A stretch of DNA of 64,000 nucleotides from Combretum micranthum (taxonomy: Eukaryota; Streptophyta; Magnoliopsida; Myrtales; Combretaceae). Shown here piece by piece: positions 48,556 to 60,500 of this stretch. Made by a program: the position numbers and the translations under genes. Below the pieces are notes generated by a model. The model made no database searches, was not told the DNA's origin, and worked only from the letters and a program-made list of their open reading frames with translations. Position 1 is the first letter of the stretch. The number at the start of each line of letters is the position of its first letter. The stretch is taken from the NCBI GenBank assembly GCA_024138025.1, contig JAMXBD010001435.1:1-64000 (forward strand), in the 5' to 3' direction.

Positions 48556-50879
48556 ATTTTTTAAAATTCCAAATTAATGAACTTTGGTTTAGCGTATACA
48601 TAAAGAATTAAAGAGATGTGGAGGAGATGCCTATTATAATAGAACATTGATTTCACTTCATGCAATGAACAATAAGTGTACATTTAGGTTGAAATGCATG
48701 AAATAATATTAACAATTAACTAAGTATTGCATACCGAATGCCATCTATTTTTGTAGCGCTTTCTTTTCTTCTTTTTCGTTTTTAAATTAATTTCAAGCAA
48801 GTGGTTAATCCATGTCTTCCAATCATTTCCTATTATTTCCTAATGCGCTTAATGTTATATACTCCCTTTAAGATTTGAATCATTCAAGAAAGACTTGCTC
48901 GTTCTGAGGATCTAGAGGTGCCTGAGGTATTAGAGAATATAAAGTAATCGTCTTTGTTGCCTTTCATTAATTTTTGTCGAATATGCTTAATTTGATGCCA
49001 ACTACTTACTTTAGTAGCTCGAGATTTCTGGGACAGCAACATAAATAATGGTGAATTGTGACACTATTTGTTGAATTTTATTGTATGTATAAATTATTCA
49101 TAATATCAATGCTGAAGTTTCTATATTTTATTATTTTGTTTTGTTATTTAAAAATCATTTCATGCAAGTTAGATAAGATAAATTAATATACTTTATCTTT
49201 CTGCACATTATTGAATTACTATATAAAAATAATGACGTATAAGTTGTATTTGTGATCTAAATTACAAAACTTTTTTTTAATTACGATAGACAAAAAAGAA
49301 TTCAAGCCTAAAACTTTTCATATGAGAGAAATGAAAAAAATACTATTAAATCACACGTCTATTGACATAAAACTTTAAATATATTAAAATTAATTAATTG
49401 TAGATGAGTCTACCAAAACCATGTCGAGACTAATCTTGGTACTCCGGGTTTGTTTATGCATATATTTTCAAAGAGTTTGTTTGTGAATAAATAAATATAA
49501 ATAAAAAGTAAATTTTTTGAATTAAAATTTGAGCAAATAGATTAGATATATATATATATAAAATATAAACATATATATATATATAAAATATAAACAAAAA
49601 ACGGCCTAATCCAATCAGACTCGGGAGCTGCAAACCGGCGGTGCTAGATTTTGGAGCAATAGTAGACCCTGGCCTAAAGTCTATTGGCCTAAGTCTCTAT
49701 TCTGTATAGACTGGTCCGGCGAGAAGACTGTTCTCCAGTTCTGCCTGTTATCTTATCTCTGCTAAAATTACTAATGGAATTTCTAGAAAAAAAATAAGAA
49801 GAAAAAGGAAATTACTTTATGGAATTTCAAAATAATTTAATGCTCGCAATCGCGACTATCCCTTCTCCATCTTCCAGATGATGGTATTTCAAAGCCAACA
49901 TTCAATTGAGTTGACCATTCGTTTTCAATCATCCAGATATTCACACTTTATCCATCGTCCCCACTGACACGTAACACCTTTCACAACTACTAGTCTATAT
50001 CTTCCTCTTTGACAATCCTATGACGTGGTGCTGGAAAATTCAGGATGGAGGTTATTATTTAGGATATTCAATCATACTTTGGATAAAGATGATTTATGGA
50101 ACATATGCTTGGCTTATTGAAAAAGAGTAAGACTCCAAAAGAGTAATAATTTTTTTATTTTATAATTAAAGATATTTTTAAAATAAAATATATTTTTAAT
50201 AAAAAATAATTATTCATTCAATAAAAAGAAGGAATATTGATTTATTATCTATTCTATATCACATAGAATAAATATTCTTTTGATAGAATTTTTTGTAAAT
50301 CAAATAAAAAAATAAATATTCTGCAGGAATAAAACTGAAATACTGATTCTATTCCATTTAATTAAAAAAATAATGAAATAGAATAAAAAAACAAAAATTA
50401 TAAGTTTATTGCTTTGTTTGAATGCATTATGAAATTGAATAGAATTGATATAATATTTGTAAAAAGTATATTTCATAATAAATATGAATAATAATTTTTT
50501 TAAATGAATAAAATATAATTATAAAAAATGATAGAATGGAACAACAATGTGTAAGGATGGAATTGATTTTCTTTTTTTAAATCAAAATAATGGATTTCAT
50601 TATGGATTCATTTAATGTATACCAAACATGACTTATATATATTATTAAAAAAAAATTAAACCTGAATCATTCTACTTGAAAATTAAAAACTAAAACACTA
50701 CATGAGGATCTTATATCATATATAATCTTCAAATAAAATTGAATTATTTCATCCTTTTATACATCAATACATCAGAAAGTAGAATAACTCAATATTTGAA
50801 ATTTAATTTGTGCTTTAAGCATCCAGTAATTCTTTTCTTTTAAAATAATAAAAATGTTAAATGGGTGTTTTATTGAAGC

Positions 50880-51544
50880 TAGGAGTGTTCACGGATGGAT
50901 TAACTTGTCCGTGGCTCTATTTTTTGAACATAACCGTAATAATTGGTTTTTTTCATATTTCGATTCTTAACGGTCCATTATAAACGGTTAACCGCCTTAA
51001 CGTACCTTAACCGTTTTATTCAGTTAATTTATTCGGTTTTCGATGTTTAACCATTTAACATAATGATGTTAACAAATCAAATTGATAATTTCAACAAACC
51101 TTAATTTTTAGCCTTTATAATAGAGTTTTTCTTTAAATTATTATATATATATATATTACAAGAGCCAAAAAAAAAATAAAATCAAATTAAAGAAAAGAGG
51201 AAAAACAAGCCTTTGGATGTATCATTATCAATAAAATCAAATCAAGTCAATTTCATCAAACATAGAATAATAGTATTTTAATCAAAATCCAAGGAATATT
51301 AACATAGGTAAATTATATATAATATATGTAAATTACATATATAATATACTTATAAATATTAAAACGGTTAACTGTTAACCATTGATTTTTTATGGTTATA
51401 AACCGAAATTGAAACCGAAAACGGAAAAAAATAAAAACCGTAATCCTAAACCGAAACCAACGGATTTGTTAACCATATTTTTCTGAGTGGTTTTATGGTT
51501 TCGATTCGATTTTTCGATTTGATCTGTTTTTTTGCACAACCCTA
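50880..51544. mobile_element. hAT-like MITE upstream of the third gene
   Basis: 665 bp, starting TAGGAGTGTTCACGG and ending TTTTTTTGCACAACCCTA. It is flanked by 8-bp near-identical duplications (ATTGAAGC at 50872-50879, ATTGAAAC at 51545-51552). The sub-terminal region is rich in AACCG / CGGTT motifs. Its last 18 bases equal those of the element at 23750-24565. It lies about 390 bp before the third gene's ATG, so it could affect its promoter. Confidence 0.8.
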
Positions 51545-51895
51545 ATTGAAACTATTCTATTGAGAGATATCTAGAATGATTACATATTTTTTTTTTTTCA
51601 AAAGTTATAGTACGGAATGAAGATTTCCAGCTTCAATCTATAACAAAGCATTTTGAAAAAAATTTATCTATATTTTTTAATGTCAAATTATTGTTCTTTA
51701 CTGTTTATATATTTTTAACATTCTATGTGACTAATAATATTGAAAACCGTTAAAAAGGAAAAAAAAAATAATTTTTCAGGTGCGGAAACCGATAATAGAT
51801 CATAAGAATAAGGATCTCAAAAAATAAAACCAGATTCCATCTCCTTCTCCTTCGTCAGCCTTCAACTTCCAACTTGTCTCTTGCCAGTCGCTCTC

Positions 51896-51934
51896 ACACC
51901 ACCCACACCCACACCCACACCCACACCCACACCC
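51896..51934. repeat. (CCCACA)n hexanucleotide repeat just before a start codon
   Basis: About six tandem CCCACA units end one base before the ATG region of the third gene, in the presumed 5' leader. It is not the plant telomere repeat. Confidence 0.85.
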
Positions 51935-51935
51935 A

Positions 51936-54884
51936 ATGGCCGAACCAGAATCAGATCAAACCAACGGTGTCTATATCCAACTCAACAATGGTCAGTCCAA
52001 GGTTAAGGATACCACTCTCTACGACATCTTCCACCGTCTGATCTCCACCGTCATCAAGCCTGATGCTATCAACAGCAGAGCTTCCGGTGAACCCTTACAC
52101 CAGCGTATCAAGATTTCCCTCCGATAATGCCCCCCACTTTCGCACCGCTTCTGCTAATTCCGCTCGGCACCTTCTCCACTGGACCCGCAAGGGTTCTTCT
52201 TTCCGTGCTCTCCTCGTCATCTCCGTGAGTGTTTCCATATTTCCTCTTTTTCTCCCCCTCGTTTTAACAATGGATGATGTTGGACTTAAATCATTATCTA
52301 GTATTAATCGAGTTTCTGTTGATTTGCTTGATGATTGTTTAATCTTTCCCGATAGCAACTTATACTTTTGATGAGATGACCGTTTCTAAAATGGGGAAGT
52401 TTGACATCGAATTTAAATATATCTTCTTTGTATTTGGCGGGTTGAGTAACGTCACAAGGGTTATGCAAGTCCACAAGAGAGGTTCTAATTAGTAAGATCT
52501 AACTTTTACGACAGAAACAAAAGGAAATCGCTTGGAACCCACTTGTGGTATCGTTTTTGTAATGTTTAGAACGTATTTGATCTGCTTAAACCGTAGAGGG
52601 CTTATTTAAAATTGATCCGAATTATAGGGTCTCAGAATATATTTTTCCCTTGTAAACTGTATGTCCGTGTTATAGTTTCTGTATCGTGATAAACACCATG
52701 CCTTAATTTTTGTGATAATATAACAGCCCATAGTAAATCTACGGGTTTAAGTTTTTAGATTAGATCGTTGTGGCATTAGCATGGTGTATTAGAGGATGTT
52801 GTTATAAGTTCGAATCCTTGCATACTCATTAAATCCCTATTTAATTAAGTCTTCGATTTAATGGGTCTTAATTAAAGTCAAAATCTTCGCCTACAAGTGA
52901 GGACAAATGTAAGAATATAAATATATAATAGCTCATACCATGGTTAAGTTTTTAAATTAGATGGTGCTAACTTTAACAATGTTGAATATTCATGATTTTC
53001 TTTGCAAATTTTGCCTCTGAATAATTGCTATTCTTCTCAAGTCTTTGGAGATGACTCCTGACTCTGTCTTACCCTTTCTGTATGACTGCTTGCCGAGTCT
53101 TGGTTATTGTCAGTTATGTTTGCTGCTAAGTGCATATGTAGTTGTAGTATTGTTCTTTAGTAATAGTGAACTTCAATTTCTGGTGTGTATCATGAGGGTT
53201 TGACCAAAAATTTGGTACCTGCATTGGCCGTCACCATTCTGCTTCATTTCCCGTTGCTTCTACATTCCCTCAAAATATTGTCCTTGGATTTGATAACGTG
53301 CTCGTTTCTCTTTTTGATATTCTGTCCCTCTTGGTAGCAAAAATGCAATTTGACCATTAATCATGTGTGTGATAATTTGCTTTTGTACTTCTGTAAAGTT
53401 ACAATAGAACTGCATAATATGACTTTAATATGAAGAAAAATAATTGGGCCAATCCAAAATGCTCAGTTGTAAAAGAGTTGTTTAGCTCCAGAATTAGATA
53501 TCAATTTTTCCTATCTATCTAGCAAAAGTCATGCTATTGTAGATAGACCATTTTATATGCTTTCAATGCCATGAACAACCAGGTCTTGCATGGAAGAACT
53601 TAGACACGTGTACATTGTGAATGGCAATTGATGCCTGTTCACTCTTTGCTTCTCTTGCTCTGTGTTTGTATGTGTAGGGAAGAGAGGTAACACACCTCCT
53701 GATTATAGATGATAGTTGTTTTCTCCTTTGTCCAACCATAATTGATGTGAATCCACCACCTTTCAATGTATGCTTGAAATATTTCCATCTGTTTTGAGCA
53801 TATAAAATCAACTGAATTTTATATTTCATTGAATAAATTTATAGTCTTATACGTACCGGCCATGTGTGATAGCCTGACTTTGATATGCTTCTTCACTTCT
53901 GAGTTCCAAGACTAGTTGATTATTTCTAACATAAACAACTTATTTGGAACTGGTTAGTATTCAAAACATTTATACAAGGCATGCTTTAATCAGGGAAAAC
54001 ATTCTAATGAATGTTTTTACTGTGATGGTACATCTATTGGTGTTCCTAATGCTGTTTGAAATATTGCAGATGGGAGCAATTTCTTTTATCATCTTGACAG
54101 GACTTCTTGTGTTTATGCTGTTCTTTGTGGCAGCTACCATCAATACAGTTATAGTCTCTCTTCTGGTATCCCTGGCTATTGCAGGAGGCTTCATCGCTGT
54201 CTTCCTAGCCTTTGGGACAGCTGTATACATTGGTGCTTTGGCTGTTGCAGCATTTATAATATCCGCTGCAACTGTTTCAGCCATTTTAGCTGCTCTTATA
54301 GCTACAGGTAGATCTCTGTTCAGCTGTCTTACCTTGTCTTTTCTTTTAAGAAAAATATATTCCTTTTCTCTAGGCAATCTTGAATTTATATTTTAGTTTA
54401 GTCAAGAATTCACCCATTGACCCCGCGGGGGGGGGTGGGGGTGTGGGGCCGGGATGGGTTGGGGTGGGGTGGTTGGGGTTTATCTGATGAGATATATTTG
54501 GCATTTAAAATTGGATGCGACACATCTACAGAGGTTGCATGTTGAGTTTAGTATAGTATAGGTCTTCCAGACAACGTTGATCCCATATTATGCTTCAAAA
54601 TTGCTTGCTAAGGATCATGAAAGTGTTCTAAAGGTCCACAGAAAATTTTTTATGTATTTCTGAAACTTGTTTGCATTTCCATCCATCTAGTATTGAAATC
54701 CAGCTGCAACTGAAAAATTTCTCTCTCAGGGTGGGCTACATTCTTTTTATCCATGTGGCTAGTGGCTAAAAAAGGTTTGCATTTCGCTAAGCACTCTTTG
54801 AGCGCGACTGGATCAGCATTGTCAGCTTATGCGATTGTTAATCATGTGCACCGCTATCGGGAACCAGAGAAGTCTGCGGCTTGA
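51936..54884 (+). CDS. Small hydrophobic membrane/lipid-droplet protein, possibly LDIP-like (2-bp frameshift in exon 1)
   Basis: Three coding exons: 51936-52224, 54070-54307 and 54730-54884 (TGA 54882), with GTGAG and GTAGA donors and GCAG and TCAG acceptors. The N-terminus (MAEPESDQTNGVYIQL, then KVKDTTLYDIFHRLIS) is soluble. From the end of exon 1 the protein is almost continuously hydrophobic for about 100 residues (LLVIS, GLLVFMLFFVAATIN, GGFIAVFLAFG, SAILAALIATG). It ends in a basic, amphipathic-looking tail (AKKGLHFAKHSLSATGSALS). The frame breaks at 'atttccctccgataatg' near 52120: KISL must shift by 2 bp to reach DNAPHFRTASANSARHLLHW, so as given the product stops at TAA 52125. Exon 1 is 289 nt, and 291 would fit the splice phase. 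From memory it resembles LDAP-interacting protein of lipid droplets, but I am not certain. Confidence 0.7.
52730..52965 (+). repeat. SINE-like, tRNA-related sequence in intron 1 of the third gene
   Basis: A box-like 'gtggcattagcatgg' (near 52769) and B box-like 'agttcgaatcc' (near 52808) lie about 40 bp apart, as in tRNA-derived repeats. The leader 'taagtttttagattagat' is repeated downstream as 'taagtttttaaattagat' near 52944. No A-tail or target duplication is evident. Confidence 0.4.
54422..54479 (+). other. G-rich tract, potential G-quadruplex, in intron 2 of the third gene
   Basis: Many runs of three or more G (GGGGGGGGG, GGGGG, GGGG, GGG, GGGG, GGGG, GGGG) with short loops on the sense strand, in otherwise AT-rich DNA. 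It also begins with CCCCGCGGGG, a small palindrome. Confidence 0.75.
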
Positions 54885-55194
54885 AATGCTACACGATCTA
54901 GAGGAATGCTTGCAAGATTACTGTGAATACAATGGAATCAGTGCTTTTGCTGTAGTATAAATTTGGAAGCAGACCTATAAATAAGCTGGGAATGTATGTC
55001 AGTAGACACAGAATGAATCTATATGTTCATAATCAGGAAGCAAATGATGATGAATGTGTTGGTATATGTCGTATTGGTGATCTAGGCATGTTTTATTTTA
55101 GTTTGTTGTAAATTATGGCTTTTTTCGCCGTTATGTATTACCCACATCTATTATATATTGTATAGGATTAATGTTACGAACAGTATCTAACTTT

Positions 55195-55200
55195 AATAAA
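55195..55200 (+). terminator. Possible polyadenylation signal of the third gene
   Basis: AATAAA lies about 310 bases after the stop codon. It is at the edge of an AT-rich repeat, so an earlier non-canonical site is equally possible. Confidence 0.4.
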
Positions 55201-55429
55201 ATATGTAATTAGTATCTGAATTTTGAAATTGATTATTTAATACATATTAATAATATTTTTGTCAAATTCTTTAGGTGTTAAATTGATTAATTTTAAAGTT
55301 TTTTAAGATATTAAATTGATCTATTTTAAAGTTTAAGAATTAAATTGATTCGATTTGAAAATTTAGATATTTAATTACATGTTATATTGAAGTTCATATA
55401 TATATATATATTTTTTGTCATATTATCCC

Positions 55430-55650
55430 GCCTTGTTTAGGGGATACTCTTGCAGTCGCTGCTGGGTGCAGCAATTGCACTGACGGCATGCCTTAAACCG
55501 TGCCCCAGACAAGACCCATCCTCCTGGGTCCTGGGTCCTATGCGGCCTGTGGGGGTTGGTCTCTATCTGTTTATTGACCCAGTGAGTCAATGGGTCGAAT
55601 GTGGATCGTGCCTCAAGACTCGTGGACCTGCCGGATTAACGAACAGGTAA
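55430..55650. other. GC-rich patch of unknown origin
   Basis: This 220-bp stretch is clearly richer in G and C than its surroundings ('ccttaaaccgtgccccagac', 'ctcctgggtcctgggtccta'). It is open on the + strand (55450-55650) but resembles no protein I know. It could be the core of a degraded transposon. Confidence 0.4.
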
Positions 55651-58137
55651 ATGGATAATTTTATATAAGAAAAGAAAAATGGGTCTAATCTGGGCTGTAA
55701 AATCGCAGCCTTCGATATAAGTGATTAGCCTTAAAATTGATGGGTAAGACTAATGGGGAAAAAGAAAAATGAAAATGTACAAAAAAAAAAAAAAAAAAAA
55801 AAAAGCATGACTTGTTTTGGGTTATTTGCGGTAAGATTACTGGAGTTTTTTTTCCCCTTAATTTTCTGGAATTTTTCATATAATTTATTTATTTTAGCAA
55901 GTAATAATGTCTTAGGTGTTCTTTTTATAATTTACACAAGATTATTAAATTTAGATAATATGATTGTTAAAAAACAAATTTCAGATCATTTTATTGCAAA
56001 TGATTCACGGTACAAGTAATGTTTTTGTAATTTCTTTATCTTTCCTTGCATTGTGCTTCTCTTCACATTTGTACTCGAATATCTCTACCATCAAAGAAAA
56101 GGCTCGTTGATGGCAAAGCTGGAGTGGTGACTAAGGAGAAGTGGATTCGATGGAGAAAAAATTGGTGGAAGATGATATTATTAAATCCAACCGATACAGA
56201 TCGCTTAAAAAAGAGATTGAAATCTTGATTGCAAAAGACATTAAACTTTGAATATCTTCTATATGTTCCCCCATAATTTGAAGTAGTTTATATTATAATG
56301 CTAGAATTGAAATGAACAAAACATTGATGGAATATTTCTCTTCGTCTATGCCTGATTCATGACATCTACACTTTGGTCGATGCTAATTACCTTTTTCAAC
56401 ATCTTTAAAAAATAAGCAAATGATTATATATTTTAATTTAGCACATATGAGTAATACCACGTAAAGGAATTTAATGGTTATTGCATTGTGAGTTATAAAG
56501 GTACTTGTAAAATTGTTAGTTGGAAAAAAGGAAAACAGTACTTGTAAAATTTTGTAATGTATTTAAAATATTGACATTGCAAAATGATTACAATTTTTAC
56601 ATTTTAGTAACCTTTTTTAATTTCATTTGTTATTATTTCATGTTAAGATAATTGTATCACCTTAATTATTTTTGAAATGTTTCCACTTCATGATAGAAGG
56701 ATACTATTCCTAAGCACATATTTTTTCCCTATTAAAGAAGAAATTGTAATTATTCAACTTAAACGAGAGAATATCAATTAATTAGTTATTAATCTATATT
56801 ACTTTTGCACTTCTTGCTTGGATACCAGGTTTTGGTATCATTTTGGTTTTGTTTTCAAACCAAAATTATACTAAATCAATACAAATATGATTTATCGATG
56901 AAAAATGGATAATTTTACTTATAAACTAACCAAATCGAATTGATATTAATCTGATATCGATAAGTTACCGATACATATTTGATACAAATAAAAATCTGAC
57001 CATCGAAATAGACTCATAAATATGATGAAAAAAATTATAAAAAAAATCCAAAAGATATTACGGTTCAAGTGTTTGAGACGTGTAAATTGCTTAAAGATCC
57101 ATTACATCGGCCATATAACTAGCTAAGGTTGGGTTAATTTTGTTTCACCTATTATGACTTACCAAGCATATGCAAGTTAGTTAGGGCAAGGCTATGTATA
57201 CTTATTGTCCAGCTCGAAATTTGATTATCCTAAAGATTCTAAACCATATTAAACTTGGAGAAATTCTATGGTTTCATCATTGATTTTGATGGGATTGGTC
57301 CCGCCACTATCCAAAGGTTTACACCATACTTAACCATGATCGAATCACTAAAATAGTTAATATTTTAAATACTATATTTACTTTAACGGTTAGATGGTTG
57401 ATTGGACAGTCCTGTCCCTTAAATTTGACTCGTTTAATATGAAACACTTGACATTAGATTAAGAAAATTAAAGGTGAATATAAACTAAAAGGTTGTTTAA
57501 TTTTTCGGTTTGACAACTGCTTTAATGATAACTAAGGAATGTTAGATTCAGCTGGTGCAAATTTAAAACTCTAAAAGTCATATAAGCTTTTGATATTTTC
57601 AATATACTGGGGGAAACAAGCTAACAAAACATTCCTTTTTAATTTTGGTATTTCAATTTTCCAATATCTTATTTTTTATGAAAAAATAATAAAAAGGAAA
57701 ACCTATATGTCTTTAGTTTTTGTTTGAAAAAAAAAAAAACCTAAAAAGTGAAAATATTTGTATGTGTGTGTGTTTTTTTAATTTTTTTAATAAAAATGCC
57801 TAGAAAAGGAAAATATATACTTTTTGTTTTCTAGAACTGCTCCAGAAGTACCTACTATCTATTAGTTGGAATTAGATTCATATAGTTCATTTTTATTTTA
57901 TAAAACTTTTAGCCTTTTGGTTGATTTAAATTGCAAAGAGCTGCTAGGTTTAAGGTTTTATTTGTTTTCGTTTTTATCTTGAAGAATCTTATAAGAACCA
58001 TAAATTTTATTCCAAATTTTGTAAAACACTTAAAGAGAACCTAATTTTTAAAAATATTGATTTATTCGTTATTTCTAATTTTGAAAATAATCATACTAGC
58101 CCAGAAAAATAGTTTTATTTTCTAACATATATCCAAT

Positions 58138-58732
58138 TAGAGTTGTATAAGCTATGCGAGCCAACTCGTTTAACAAAAAAAAAAAAAAAAGAAAAAAAAA
58201 GTAGATTGGATTAAAAAATTCAACTTACATTAATGTGTTGCCTATTTTGGCTTACCCTGTATAACCCACAAGCTAAAGCGAACTTCCAAACCCGCATTAA
58301 TATATATGTAGATGTATATTTTAATTTAGATCTGGAAAGATTTGTTATTTAAATGATGATTAATGAAGAGGTCTCAATACTATTGTAATAAAGGTGTTAT
58401 TAAATGTCATGATTTTTATATTTTATTGTTTAAATTATATGTTTAAATAATAAGTTATTTAAGTAAAATCAAGACAAATTCCTTTGAAAAATTGTGGAAA
58501 CAAGAAATTTTTTACTATATGTAAATAAGAAATTTTTTATTTTTAATTAAAAAATAACATAAATTTTTGGTATAACTGTATTGAATTTAAAAAAAAAAAA
58601 TTAGTAAGTTAACTAGCTAGCTTACTTAACCCATCAACCAACGTAAGTAGATTAGGCTAAAATATATAAAGTAGACTGCTGTACATTATTTGTGAGTTGA
58701 AGCAGATGGGGATGGGCTAGCTTTTATAACTC
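58138..58732. mobile_element. Possible hAT-like MITE
   Basis: The left end TAGAGTTGTATAAGCTA and the right end, in reverse complement GAGTTATAAAAGCTAGCC, match over about 15 positions with small differences. Flanking octamers match poorly, so the borders and class are tentative. Confidence 0.35.
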
Positions 58733-59699
58733 GTTCCAAAGCTTTATATCCTATGCATGGGAGCAAGGAAAAAAATAAATAAATAAAAACTTAATCTTTT
58801 TATGTTTTTGAAAAGATAGTAGGCAATATATACTATGCCTACACATGTTTAAAGAGTCGTCGAAAGCAATATATAAAATATTTGTACATGTTTATTACAC
58901 ATAGGCAATTTGCCAATAGCTCCTAACATGTCGATCATATTCAATACGTTCAGGAATTAATCACTTTTATAAAATATATATATATATATATATGTATATA
59001 TTATAGATCCATCATTTACATGTATTAGGAATTATTTTAAAACACGTGTTATACATTTTTTTATTTACATACATTTAGGAAAAAAAAAATCAAATAAAAA
59101 AGGCTATATGAATTCAATATGTACATTTTTATTTAACACGGAATTTGAATTCAACAACTATACGACCCTGTTTTGTTCACTAGTTAGTGTATTTTGCATG
59201 CTTTACATTTCAAAGCAACAACAATAAAATCACATACGAATAGTAATATTTATGTTTATTATCTAAACCCGTGTTATTATAACTTTTTTGAAATAGTCAT
59301 TTTAACTTCAAGTTTTTTCTTTTTAGCGTATATGTTTCGTGTTGATTTAGGGAAAATGGATGAATTTGATTAACCATGGATTGGATTAGTTAATGTAATA
59401 TTTATTTGTTTTTTATAATTAAAATATGAGTTCTAGTTTTTATTATTATTTTTTAACGATCATAGTTTGACCTCCTTTAATTTTTAATCTAACCCCTTGA
59501 CCTCTCATATGTTTAGGTCAAGTGCTCAGGTCAAGTTAGACAATGTATGACCTGAAAAGCTACTAACCTTTGGGAATTAAATTCATACTTATGAAGAAGT
59601 GAGTCACATAAATCACAACATTCAGTCAAGCATTGGGCCATGTGTCCTCTCTCAACGTCAACAACATCCGTAATCTATCTATAGAGTACTCCACAGAAC

Positions 59700-60500
59700 T
59701 TCCCAAAAGCAATAAAGAGTCATAAACCGGATCACTTTAGCCAAAATGATGAAGAACTTTTAGACCAACCGATTGGAACACCAACTCCATTATTACTTGG
59801 ATGGCATCGATTCGAAGAACAACACTCCTGTGTCATAGAACAGGACAAACAAACATTAGAGCCAACACAAAACCAAAGGAAACCTTCATACAGAGACATG
59901 GTCAAGAAAGCCATCGTACCAGATGCATATGAAAAATTCTTCTTTCAAGAATAAGTACCAATAGACGTGCAAGATAATCAAGGAAAAGAAGAATCGAATA
60001 GGGAAGCAGAAACACTTGCGAACAACCCATCAATAAGGACTATATTATTTACACAAGAAGAGAAAAAAATAACTGCGCCAAGCATGGAAAACAACCATTA
60101 TTGTCAAGTTATATGGAAACTCATTGGGCTATAAATACCTACATGTAAGTCTCCGAATATTATAGAAGTTCGCTTCGACTTCATAATGATAGGCAACTGA
60201 AATAGTTTCTATGCAACAATATTTAACTCAGAAGGTCATGCCAAGCATGTCAAGAGAGATGAACCTTGGCTCATTAATGGCTACTTTTTGGCCATTAGAA
60301 AGTGGAAACCGAATTTTCGAGCTTCAACATCCACATTCAACATATTAATAGTATGGGTATGTATCTAAGAACTCCCATTGGAATATTATAGTAAAAATGC
60401 CCTTGTAAAAGTTGGTAACGCCATACTATTCTTAGAATAGATACCTACACTTTTAATAAAGAGAGAGATTTATTGAACTTGTGTGGTCAATGTGAATTTT
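59700..60500 (+). pseudogene. Truncated LINE ORF1 fragment (DUF4283-type)
   Basis: 'SYRDMVKKAIVPDAYEKFF' (near 59892-59948) is followed by 'EPWLINGYFLAIRKWKPNF' (near 60262-60318) and 'ELPLEYYSKNALVKVGNAI' (near 60369-60425). They match the ORF1 of the LINE at 11.3-11.7 kb in the same order. No endonuclease or RT follows, and the fragment ends against an LTR-like sequence. Confidence 0.7.

Larger units (their letters stand above)
46348..51800. other. AT-rich spacer between the copia element and the third gene
   Basis: No gene is supported. It contains a trinucleotide repeat (47399-47491), two MITE-like stretches (about 47590-48160 and 48215-48555), (TA)n tracts near 49540-49600 and an hAT-like MITE (50880-51544). 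Small frames at 46857-47151 are AT-rich artefacts. Confidence 0.5.
55201..59650. other. AT-rich spacer with repeats
   Basis: No gene is supported. It contains an AT-rich repeat at 55150-55400, a GC-rich patch at 55430-55650, a 25-A run at 55780-55804, a possible hAT-like MITE at 58138-58732 and a (TA)n run near 58975-58995. Short frames at 55450-56228 show no domain. Confidence 0.45.

Noticed and set aside
52095..52358. 87-codon minus-strand frame
   Set aside because: Antisense shadow of exon 1 of the third gene.
53970..54377. 135-codon minus-strand frame
   Set aside because: Antisense shadow of exon 2 of the third gene, whose splice sites and hydrophobic product are convincing.
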